DNA from: Anas platyrhynchos
Lineage: Eukaryota; Chordata; Aves; Anseriformes; Anatidae
Direction of reading: 5' to 3'
Length of the DNA stretch: 64,000 nt
Assembly: GCF_047663525.1 (NCBI RefSeq)
Contig: NC_092613.1
Span: 6,225,501-6,289,500, forward strand
The notes beneath the pieces were generated by a model that saw nothing but the letters and a program-made list of their open reading frames with translations, did no database searches and had not been told where the DNA came from. Both the position numbers and the translations under genes were made by a program. This document shows, in pieces, positions 1 to 12,000 of the stretch (positions are counted from its first letter, which is position 1; each line of letters starts with the position of its first letter).

Positions 1-44
1 ACCCCCCCTCCCCAGGCTCCCACCTGCCCCAGGCGCCTCCTCAC

Positions 45-3000
45 CAGCGTCATGATCCCCATGCGGTCGAGGTCCTGAGCGGCGCTTCGGGAGGTCAGTT
101 TGGGGGTAGAGCGGCCACTGAGCGGTGGGGACGAGCTGGCCAGGGACAGGGCCGTCAGCGAGGTGGGGATGGAGGCCCTCTTGCACAGCTGGGTGAGGTT
201 GAGGCCCTCCATGCTGCCGCTGGTCACGCGCGTCTCCAGCTCCTCCGCACGGAGCTCGGTGGACTCCTTCTCCTCTTGGATCATCCTGGTGGAGGAGTGG
301 GGTCAGAGCTCAGGGCTCCCCAGATTTTTTTTTTTTTTTGGGGGGGGGGATCCTGGCCATCTGGTAGCTCCCAGCCATGGGATTGAGCTGTGCTAGGGAA
401 CTGCAGCCCCGGTGCTGTGACTTGAGCTCCCTGTCTCCAGGAATGGCAGCCAGAGCCATCAGAATCCACACGAACCACGGCTGAGAGGTGTCCCAATTCC
501 TTTCAGAATTTATGGGGATTTTTATATATATATTTTTAAACAAAGATCCTTTCTGTAAGCCCACACCGGTACATCCAAAGGACACAGATCCCCATGTAGA
601 AAGGACCAAGCCCTGTGGCTAAATATCCTCGAGCCATTTCCCTGGCTGAATCTGGACCAGGACATCAATTTTTGGGCATCAAAGCCTCGTCCTACTGCTC
701 AGCGCTTTGTGCCACCCCCTGGAGCCATTTCAGAGCTAGGTGCTACTGGGTTTTGGCCATGGCCACTACCTGATCTCCTCGTTGATGGCATCCAGCTGCT
801 CCTGGAGCATCATAGCCAAGGTCTGAGCATCCGAGTGCCCACCAGGGGAGAGCACGTCCATGGAGCTGAAGAGCGTCTCACGGTCATCCTCATCCACGTC
901 GGAGATCTCAGGGTCGCTGTCGAAGGCGTGAGGCCCCGTGGCCAGGACGCTGCCTGCCTGGGCTTGCTCCCAGTCCTGGGGGGAACAAGGTCCACTGGTC
1001 CCACCTGGCACCCCCAGGTCTCCAAAAGCCAAACTGGAGGCCTCGAGCATCAGTCGCGCTTCAACGCAACCCCAGCGGGAAGCCCTTCTTGTCACGTTAC
1101 CCCCATGCCCAGTGAATGAAACCACCCCACATCCCCAAATCAAGGACATGTGAAACCAGCGTGCAGGGCAGGAGGAGACCCCAACCCCGACCCCGACCCC
1201 AGCCCTGGCCCCGTGCTGGCAGAACGCTGGGTTACCTTGGCCGGCTCCTCTCGCCGGGCGGCAAATCGCCCTTTCTGTGCCCGAGGCAGGCCTGGGGCCG
1301 TCCCAAAGGGCTCAGCGGGGGCATGGACCACGGCGCTGAGTGGGAAGCGCAGGTCCGTGGCACTGCCCATGTGGGACCTGGGGAGAGAGAGCTCTGCTGT
1401 GGACACGGCCTGTGCAAGGATGCTCCCCTGTGGCTCCCCTCATGGCCCAGACTCGCTCTGGTACCCACAGAACATCCAGCCAGTTTTGGCCCAAACCAGA
1501 GGGTTTGGGGGCTGCACAGTCCCCTCCTGTCCTCCCCTCTCCAGCACAGCTTCCCCTCCTGTACACGTATGGCACCAGAGTCCTTTTGTGCCTGTTCTCC
1601 CCATCCCCATGATGGGGGCCAGACACGGAGCTTTTCTTCTGTTTATGTTTTCTTCAGTATTTCCATGAAAAAATCCCTGATGAACAAAATCCCATTTGAA
1701 GCAGATCTTCCAAGGTGCAGGGACATGAGCATTGGGATCTCCCATCGGAAACCAGATGGGATTTCTTTCTCTTCCTCCTCCAGGCTTCAGGAACACAGAA
1801 ATGTGTCAGCTGCAGCTGGACACGAGGCCATTTTTTGTTATTTTGATGCTCACTGCACGTCTCCATGTCACCCGATCACACCTCCTCACCCCAAAGACCC
1901 ATCCCTGCGGCTGAGCAAAACATCATCCCAAAGAACAGGGTCATTCCTCACCATACACATTGCAATAGGAGGCACGAGGGCTTGATTTAGGATGACAGAA
2001 GCATTTGTCCAGAGAAATCAGCAGATTTTCCACCACGGTGGGGTCTGGTTTCCAGCGGAGGCATAGATCTGGGCTCCCCACCCCCAGCATCCTGCCGAGC
2101 CCAGACAAAATCACTCACACGAGCAGCTCGGCTTGGTGTCAGCTCAGTGCTTGCAGACGAAGGCACAGCCCAAGTTTCAAGAGGATTTAAGCCGTGGAGC
2201 TGCTGACAAGCTGCTCCTGAGCTAAAAACAGATAAAGGTGCCTTAGACAAAAGCTGACATTTCAACTGGGGGATTATTCTGGCCTCTGTAACTCAAGCTT
2301 TCTGCTGAATTGTCCTTCAAGAAATTAAAGAAAACATAAAGATTGCCTGTCTGGTTCTTGCAGACCCACACAAACAGGTCCCACACACGCTGCAGACCCT
2401 CCTCTGGCACGCAGCTGTCCTTCAGCCTCACTTCATCCCCGTTTCTTCCTTCCAATGTGGGCACGGAGCCTCCAGGCCCTTTCCTCTTTGCTGCCAACAG
2501 CTTCAAAGCTCAGTTACTAGCTCCTTCCCTTCTTTTCCATCCTCTCAGGGAGGTGAGGTTTTGCAGCTGGTGGTCACTCCCAGCAATTTCTTGCCGCACC
2601 GAGCCCAGGTTGCGAGGGCTCAGGCGAGGACGTGGGCTCCCAGGTGGCCACAGCAGTGTGGTGGGGTGCACGGCGCCTCAGCACCCTCCTTCCCTTCCCT
2701 CCTGGGGCCGTTCCTGGATTCTTGAGGCCGTGCTGGTTCCCCTGGCTGGTGCCAGAGGCTGAGACCTGCCGGACTCACCTCACCTCCTGGAGCATTGGGC
2801 TGGGATCCCCCCAGTCTCTGCACTGCTGGCCATCACAGAAACAGCTTCCTCCTTCCTCACCAGCCCATCCCAGCACATCGGGGGAAGAAAGGTGGATGGT
2901 GAACAGGGATAGATTTCACAGGGACTAAAAATGAGCCAAAATGGAGAAAATGCTGCACAGTCTGCAGCGCCTCGAGCTGGGCAGCGAGGATGGAACTAGG

Positions 3001-6000
3001 TAAAGCCACCCCAGGGTGAAAGAGCTGAGAGAGAGGTTGCACAAGCCCTGAGCCCTTTGTGCAGAAAAAGAAACAATGCCCAGTGGATTTTGTTTTGTTT
3101 TATTTTGTCACTGGAGAGTGAATCTGGGGCCGTTTGGTGAGGCTGGGCTGTTCTCAACAGTGTGCCTCACCCCAGGACAGATCTGCTGCCAGAGCTGACC
3201 CTGCTGTGATGAACTGAGGCTTGGTGAGACCAAAATGCCCAGCACCAACAGCATTTTGGGGCCCTAAAAACCAAAACGCCCTGAAGACATGGGTGTGGGA
3301 TGAGAGCGGGGCGTGCACTGGCCGGCAGGGTTTTGGCAGGAGGCTCTCACCTCGTGTGCACGCTCTCCACGAACGTCCCGCTCCTGGTTTTGAGCTGATC
3401 GACCTCCAGCCGCAGTTTGTCGATCTCGTCTGACAGCCGGCGCTGTTCAGGGCAAGAGAAGAGATGGGCAGGGGTTGGTTTTGTCCCAAAGAGCACAAAG
3501 AGCCAGGTTTGGGGCAAACCAAGCAATTTCCAGGTTTACATTCCCTTTACAAGCCCCCGTCCCAGCTTCAAAGCACCAGGAGAAGAAACAGCTCATGCAG
3601 GCGATAGTGAATGACAGCGCTGGGGTGATGCCAGGGTGATGCTGAGAGGGGAGGGAGCGACCCCAGGGCACACAGACACACACACACGTGCTCGAACCAA
3701 GGCTGCTTTGGGAGATGAAAGAGAGCCAGTCCCACCAGGATGCTCTGGCTTTGCTCCAGGGTGCACGTGCACATTCACCACTGCAAAGGGCTGGCAGCGT
3801 GGGACCCACCAGCCAGATTTGATGCTGAGCCTGTCCCCCCCCCCCCCCCTGCTGCCACCCTCAGACCAGGACCACTACGTGGCCGTGCTGCCCTGCGGGA
3901 GATGCTGTGGGTGGGGAGGGAGGCAGAGGGATGGGATCCTCCAGGCACAGCAGGATCCCATCCCGTGGGCTGAACTGGGGTGGGCAGCATGCGGGCAGCA
4001 TCACGCAGGTCTCCAGGCTCTGCCTCTGCCCGGACCTGAGCATCCATGGCCGGGGAGTGCAAGCAGTGCCTGCAAACCCGCACAGCAGGCAGGGAGCATC
4101 TCGGAGAGCTGCAAGCGAGGGGAAAAGCAGCCCCCCCAGACCCTCCCGGCATGCACAGGACGTGGGGCACATCCCCGAAGCTCCCGTTGCTTCAAAAAGC
4201 TGGAGCCCTCCAGTGAGGTGGGTGGCAGCTTCCATCCAGCCCCTGCGTGGGTTAGTTTGTGGCCTCCTGCTGCTGGGTGCTTTGGGGTCCCAGCTCTTCC
4301 AAAACTTTTTAGGGTATTTTAGGTGGCAGGACTGCCACTAGTCAGGGGTTAGGAGGTGCAGTCACTAGGGCAGGCTGCCTGTCGCGGCATTTACCTTGTC
4401 GTGCTGGTGTTCCTCTATCTGCTTTTGGGTATTTTCCAGCTCTTGTAACAATGTGTTCTTTGAAAAATTCAAAAGAAAAGGGAACACAAACAGGAAAGAA
4501 AGAGAGAGAGCATTGAGGAGACGGCTGCGTGGCCTCGTGGGGACGGCCAGCGTGGAACTGCAGCGGGGACAGCGGGATTGACACGGGGCAGGACGGGTGG
4601 TGGTGGCTCCCAGCCACGTTTTGGTTTTTGATTTGGGAAGCCAAAGAGCAGGATTTTTGCCCAAGGATGACCTGGATGTGGTGTGTGCCAGCGTCGGCAG
4701 CAGGCTGGGGAAGGCAGCGCTCCTCCACGAGGCTCTGCTCCCCGTTTGCTGCTGGCTGGGATGGGAATTTGGACCCAGTCCCACCCGTGAGTTCCTGTTC
4801 TGTACCCTGAGCTGGCTGAACACACGCTGGCACCACCAGGTCTGCCTGGGGACAGGAGGTTCAGAGCAGCAAGGACACAAACCCAGTCCTGGAGGCATCA
4901 ACCAGGGGTGCACCTCCCTCTGCACCCCGATTTCTTATGGGGAGCACGGTCCCTGCAGGAACCCAGAGGGTTTCACGGCAGCACACGGAGGGTTTGGGGA
5001 CGAACGCTGCATTTTCTCCTGCAAAATGCAGTGGGGTTTCGCTCCGGCTGCAGGTGCAGACACAGGGAAGGAAGGGAACGGACCAGGACAAATCCTGCCG
5101 CTGTCGGAGGCGGCTCGGTGGGGAGCGGGGTCCTGCTGGGTGGGGGCTGGCAGGAGGTGAGGGCGCGATGCTGAGCCCCCCACCAGCCCTGGCACCCGGC
5201 TGGCATCCCGTACGGGGTCATTTCTCCATCCCTGCATGGGCACTTCCAAAATCCTGCAGTGCAGCTGGCGGAGGGTCCGTGTCAGGGCTGCTGCAGGTCC
5301 CTCACGCCCCAAACACCTCCCTCCCAAAGCCTGCCCCTAGCTGATACCTTCTCCTCCAAGGCTGCCATCCTCTCCTTGAGGTGCAGCTGCAGCCGCTCAT
5401 TCGACTCGCTCAGCAGCCGGTCCACGGTGTCCGAGAGCCGCTTATTGTGCTCCTCATTCATCTTCTCCCGCTGGCGGGCCTGCAAAGGCAAACAGCAGCC
5501 GGCCACGTCAGATCCTTCACTCTCACCGTGAGGAGCTCTGTGCTGTGTCCAGGCTCCCACTGTCACAGCAAGGGGGAGCTGAGGCCAGATCAGGACCCTC
5601 AAGGACTCCCCCACCCGTGCTGAGCAGCACTTACCCTGGCCAGCTCCTGGTTCTTCTCTTCCAGCTGGCTCTCCAGCTGCCGGAGGTGCTCCTCGATGCT
5701 CCCATGCCTCTCTTCTGCCTGGGAAAAGCAGAGCAGCCCTCTCGGATGGCGCTCCCCAAAACCACGTGGGCCCTCCCGCATCCTTCCCTCCATCCCTGCA
5801 TCCTTCCCAGGATGAGGCGCTCCCTCCTGCTGCCTGCATCCCTGGGCAAGCCTTGAAACGACTGCTAGCGAGGGGATCAGAGCTGGAGGTGCTCCACGAG
5901 CAACTGGGCACCTGGAAAAGGTGCTGGCCACATCCATACCCCCACCCAAACCTGCACCCTCCCAGATCCAGCCTGGGTCCTTCCTCCTCCTCCTCCTCCT

Positions 6001-9000
6001 CCAGGGCCCCCTGGCCCCTCCACCCCATGCACCCCACACACTTGCCTTGCTGAGCGCTGCGATGCGCTGGGCCAGCTCCGCTTCCACCTCGGGCAGCGTC
6101 TCTGCTTTCCGCATCGTCTGCTGCAGCTTCTGCTCCGCCAGCTCCAGCAGCTCCTGCAGGTGCCGGGCTTTCTCCTCGCACTGCGGGACAGGGCAGGACG
6201 TGACTCCTGGCACCCACCTCCTCTCCCCAGCACCCGCTTCTCCCTCCCGGGTCCCCGGGGTGGTGGGAGCCTTTGGGTCCCGCTCCGGTACCTGGCGGTG
6301 CAGGGACTCCTTGTTGGCCAGTTCGCTTTCCAGCTTGTCGTTGAGGTCGTGGATGGAGGTAGCTTCTCGCTGGGCTGCTAGGTAGCGTTTCTCCAGCGTG
6401 GTGATCCTCTCTTCCATGTCCTCCTTCTGAGCCAGAGCCTGGGGAAGCGATGGGGCTGTCACACCCTGAGCCATGGCCAGCAATTTGGGAACAACTGGGC
6501 CATAAGGATTCTCTGAGCCTGGGGCATCCCTGAGCCTAAGCATGCAACTAAAGCCCCACTTTGCACAAAAATACGGAGGGGACAAGAAAGGGACAGTCAG
6601 GTAATCCCAGAAAATGTCCTGGCACGGACACAGCTCACTGCCTGGGGGTATCTCAGAGTCTGCTTATCACAGAATCACAGAACTGGCATTATAACCTCAG
6701 GGTAGTCCTACTGATGGATGTGGGGACAACCCCCGAAGGCAGGGTTTTGGGGGGAACACCGCCCTTCTCCCTCCTTTCCCATGCGTACAAAAGGGGTTAC
6801 AAACTCCTTCCCAGCACAGAGCACGTGGAAGCAGCAGTGAGCAGAGGGGGCAGCGCCTAACCTCTCGGAGGTCCCGCTGGTACTTGCTGCTCATCTCCTC
6901 TGACTTGATCAGATCCTTCCTGGCGGTGCCCAGATCCTCCTCCAGCTCCGCGACGCTGGCAGCCAGGGCGGATATGCGCTCCTTGGCTTGGACCACTTCG
7001 AAATTCTGCTTCTCCAGGAGCTCCTGCAGCTCCACCACCCGCCCTGCCTCGTCGTCGGGGTGAACGGAGCCGTTGGAGAGCCGCTGCAAGGCACCGGAGA
7101 GGGAGGTGGGTGCCCGGCTGCCCCAAAAAGCGCAGCTATGGGGTGGGTGAGTGGGGCAGGGGACTCTGGGACCCCCGGGAACAGTCCCCACTAGCAGGGA
7201 TGTGGCATCTCACAGGCACAGCGGGATGGGGTTAGCTAAGGGCTGAGTCCCTGGGTGTGCAGAACACCTTTGGGAAGCTGAGCCCCTAGAAGCATCCAGG
7301 TGGGAGCACAAATTCCCCCGTGCTGGAAAACGGCTTGTATCCAAAGGGCATTTCCCAGGGGTAGAGGGCCAGGGGAGGGCAAAAAGCATTCAGCACCCCA
7401 GAGCCTGCAACAAGGGGGTTAGAGAAACCACAGCCTTGGTGAGCGTGGTCAGAGCAGGCATTTTTGGGGCTCTCACCTTCCAGGGAAGCTTCTGCGCCGG
7501 CTCCTTGGGCTCCCTCTCATCCCGCTCGCCTGCTGGGGCCTCCCGCGTGGTGCCTTGCTGCAGAGCTGCCACCTGCACACCAACAGGGATTAATTAAGAA
7601 CAGAGATGTAATTAAACCAGCTGGCCTGGCTACGAGTGAGGCCGGCCCCAGCACACCCAGTTTTGCAGCTGGGTCCCCACTGGCTTCTTCCAGCCTCTGC
7701 TTAGGGCTGAGGGGGTACAGGAGACAGAGGGTGAAGGAAGAGTTCACCAAATTCAACCTGAATTCACAAATCTGGTGTAACTCCAAGCAGTCCCAGCACT
7801 GCAGTCGCCCCGGCAGGGGCCTAGGGTAGGCTGCCAAGCACCTCTTACCTGCCGATGGGCATCCACCAGCTGCTCCTCCAAGGTCGCCACTCGCTCTAAG
7901 GATGCTCGCAAGCGCTCCCTGACCTGCAGGTGGGTAAGATAATGGGAAAGTCGGTTATTTATTTATTATTATTAGTGTCCTGGAGCCAGGAGAACCCCTA
8001 ACCCCTTTTATCTGTCTGCAGGCCATGTCTATGTGGATTCATGTCCAGGGCACAGACTCAGGGAGGCTCCAGCCCATCACTTGCGAGAGCAAAAGCGTTT
8101 TGGGGAGGCACAGCCAGGGCCAGTCTGAGTCCTGGAGGACGCCAGGACTAGCTTGGAGATGCTTTTTAGCACAGCAAGGAGATGCTCAAGGCAAACGACT
8201 CAGGAGAAACTCCACGTGCTGTAATGCGAGGACTGAACCAGGGTGCCAAACACCTGCACTCACCGTCAGGGGAGCAACCGGGAGAAGCAAGGTCCCCATC
8301 CCCAACGGCCTCAAGCCCACAGAATCTGCTCCAGCCCCAGCGGTTCCCAGTATCTATTTGCTGAGTTCCCCAAACCCTCCTGCTGAGGCACCCCACGTCA
8401 CCACGTCACGTAACGAACCGAAATGCCATCCAGCCAGAGGGAGGAGGCCAGGCTGTCCCGGCGAGGAGCGCTGGGAGAAGGTCTGCTCTGAGCAGGTGAT
8501 GGGAGAGGCCCCAGCCGCCCCTCTCACCTTTTCATCTAGCGCCTTGTGATGCTCAAAGAGTGACTTGAGTGCCTTGAGCACCTCGACCTCACTGGAAACC
8601 CCAGACGGCGACTGGGCCTGACGCTTGACCACGGTCATCCTCAGGGACCGCTCATGCCTCGACACCAGGCACTCCAGGTGCTCCAGCAGGAGCTGCAAGA
8701 GGGCAAACGTCAGCTTCTTGTCACCCCAGGGGAATTTTCTGGGGAGGTTGGGGAGGTTTTTGCCGCTTACCCGGGTGTTGTTGCGCTCAGCTTTCAGCTC
8801 TGAGATCTCCTCCTCCCTCTCCAGGAGCTGCTCTCGGCACGCGCTGAGCTCCCGCGTCAGCGTGGCGAACTCCTGCGGAGAGCAGGGCACGGCCGTTAGC
8901 TGGGAGCATGGGATGGAGACGGGGCCAGCACCCTGAACCCACTGCCGGAACAGATCATTTCCTACCCCAACCCCTCCAGGGGGTGACAGGGACAGAGAGC

Positions 9001-12000
9001 AGCCAGCAGAGCACACGGGCGAGCTGGGAGGTGATTTATTCCTTTAAACAAGCGAGGACCACGGCAGCATCCCGCTCTTTATCCACTTGGTTTGATGTCC
9101 GGTGACACAGGAAACTGCTCTCTGGCTCCAGAAGCGCTCGATGGCATTTAAAGCATTCCAGCCAAGGCCACCAGCACGTTCCCATCCCCTCCCATCCCCT
9201 CAAGGAGCACCCAGCTGGGAAATGTCCCACCAGGCTAAAAAATCAGCCAGCCACCCCCAAACCCCACATCCCAACCAAGACAGATGGGGCACGGGGGGGG
9301 AGAAGAATCCCAGTTGCCACCAGTCTGGCAGCTGCCACCCGGGAGGTGACGTCCAGCAAGAGCCGCGTACCGAGGGATGGCACGGCAAAGGGACCCCCCT
9401 GAAACACAGCGATTGCATTTGTGGCTGTGGTGGAGCAGAAAGGAAATCTGCTATGAAGTTCCTAGGGTGCAGGAGGGTTCATTTTTTCTTAAAAAAAAAT
9501 AAAAAAAGGAAACACGAGCACCTGGGTTAGCTCAGGAGCACTCTCCCACCGCTCCCAGTTGCTGTTCCAGTCACTGCTGTGTGCCAGGGCTGGGTGACAT
9601 GGTGCAGCTGGGACTTTGTAGGGTGAAAAATGCAAATGAGGAAACGCTTCATGAATTTACACCCGCTTCACAGGGCTGTTGAGAAGAACTTAAAAAGGAA
9701 AAGGGCTGCAGAAGAAGCTGAGAAAGATTTGCTTGAGCATTAACAAAACAAATTTTGACTGGGAGCTGAGAGCGGTTTCACAGCGTGAAATCCTTCCACT
9801 TTAATTTCCCAGTTAAACAAATAAAAAAGCCTTAAAAGTGAGGCAAGGCGTTTGGATTTGAATCAAATGCTCTGCTCAGCTCAAAGGGAGACCTCTTGCA
9901 CCAGCTGACGTCCCACCACGACACTCGGAGTGTTTCCATCTCTTTCTCCCAGCTACATTTTCCTCCTCCCTTCCCACACCGTGCCCTGGGCTGCTCGCAA
10001 CGGCTTTTACCCAGGGCGATGGGGACGGTGGTGTCACCGGGGATGCTGAGCCCCCACAGAGGGACGGGACCTATGTGTGGCAGTGGGGATGGAGGAAAAG
10101 AGCAAGCTGCAGTCAGGCTTGAGCAGCCGCCCTCCTGCCCAGCGCCCTCGCCCCGGCACCGCCACAGCACCCCAGCCCCGTTCCTGCCCCATCGCTTCCC
10201 CAGGGGCTGCTCCAGCCCTGGCCTCATCCCCACCCCACAGAACGCACACACGGCACCGACACCTCCCTCGCCAGCTCCTGCCATGCCCAGGCATTGTCTG
10301 GTGCTTGCTCTTGGCCCACCCCGAGCCCCCCGGATCGCAGAGACCCCCAGGAGATAGCGGTGCCCGGCCGAGGCTTCCCCGGAGCCGTGCTCTCCCGGCT
10401 CCTGGGGATTAGGGCTCAGCTCAGCGCAGCACACACACACTCCTGTGTGTGTGTGGCCGGGTTATGCAAGCGCTTGCATGCAAGAGAGAGCAGCTTGTGA
10501 GCATCCCCGTGGATTATGTAGGGCTGGGAAAGCCGGCGAGTGGGAAGGGGAGGAGCGAGAGGCACCCAGACGAGGTACCCGCGCACCGACGGCTGCTTTG
10601 GGTTTGGGGACAGGCAACCGGGCTCGTGGTGAGCAGCAAAAGCCTTCTTGCGGCTGGGAAGGTCCCAGGGATGTTTTTCTGAAGCCTGAGCTTTGGTAGG
10701 CGATGCTGCAGACTCTCCCCTAGCACTGGGGTAGGGACCCAGCGCATCCAAAGCCTCCAAATCCGGAGAGGCTGCAATCCAGAGGGGGAAGCAGGGCTGC
10801 GGAGCCAGACGCTCTCCCCACTGCAGCCCTTTGGAAACCCGCAGGCACGTGGGGTAGGAAGCCCAGCAGCATTAGAGACACTCAGCAAATTGCAAACTTA
10901 GGGTAGGAGGCAGCAGGGGTGGCCAGGGAAGACGGGTGCCACGATGGGGACAGAGCCAGCAGTGCCCTCCTCACCCCGCTCTGCCCCCCGGGGTGGTGAA
11001 GCTGTGCAGATTGCGGCTGCAATCAGGCTTTCATCCCAAAAGGCAAGGAGATTAAAAGAGAGAGAAAATCTGCGGGAGGGAGCAGCGCAGCCCCTGCCCT
11101 GGCCATTCTGATGCCACCCACGGGGCTGGGGCTCGAAGTGCGGTGGTGGCTCCGTCCCAGGCTGGTTGGGGCTCAGCACAGAGCTCCCAGCCTGGCCCCC
11201 TGCAAGTCGTCCCCTTGTCAGGGACCCCGCACACCAGCAAGGCTCCCAGGGCATCCCGAGAGACCGCAGTGACTGTCCTTCCTTGGGGAAAGGCTGCAAA
11301 AAAAATGAGCGTTTCCCACCAGAAATAGCAGCACCCCTGCGGCGAGATGGGACAGCAGGACACAACGGGGGGTAGCTGAGCTAGGGGGCACCTGCAGGCC
11401 TGATCTGGATGCCTTGGGAATAAAAAACAGGGACAATTCACTCCATCATCCACATGGATGGATGGCTTTGTCAGCCCTGAATGACACTGTGGGTGCTTCT
11501 GGGCTACCAGCGGGCACCGGGTGAGGTTGGGGATGGTGAGAACAAAATTCCCCAAGCCCCAGCTGCAGACAGAGGCACTCCTCACAGCTTCTACCCCAAC
11601 CCACAGGGGCGAAGCAGCAGCGAGGAGGACTCGGTGATGTTCCTGTCCCCTGGCCACGGGCAGGCAGAGCCGCACACTGCATGCCCCTGGCTCCAGCAAG
11701 CGCTCAGGCTAAGCAGGGACACCTATAAACGGATTAGAAAGCGAAGCAGAGGTGCCTGATCTTCAATCAAACGGAGGATAATTAGAGACGGCGCTGAGAG
11801 CCCCCAGGAGCCCTGCGGGAAGCCCAGCAGCCTGGGAAGTGGCTAATTGGGATTAAAACCAAACCACCCAAAAAAGGGTGAGGGTGAGCGGCTGGGCTCG
11901 GCACCAAGCCCCGCACAGGAGGGACGTGGGGGGGACGGATGCTGATGCTGGTTTCACAGGAGGAGCCAGGAGGGAGAAAGGGAGCACTGCGAGGTGCGTT

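Noticed and set aside
1116-1985. 289-codon plus-strand ORF
   Set aside because: Antisense to a real PPFIA4 exon (1236-1377) and then intronic; no protein features.
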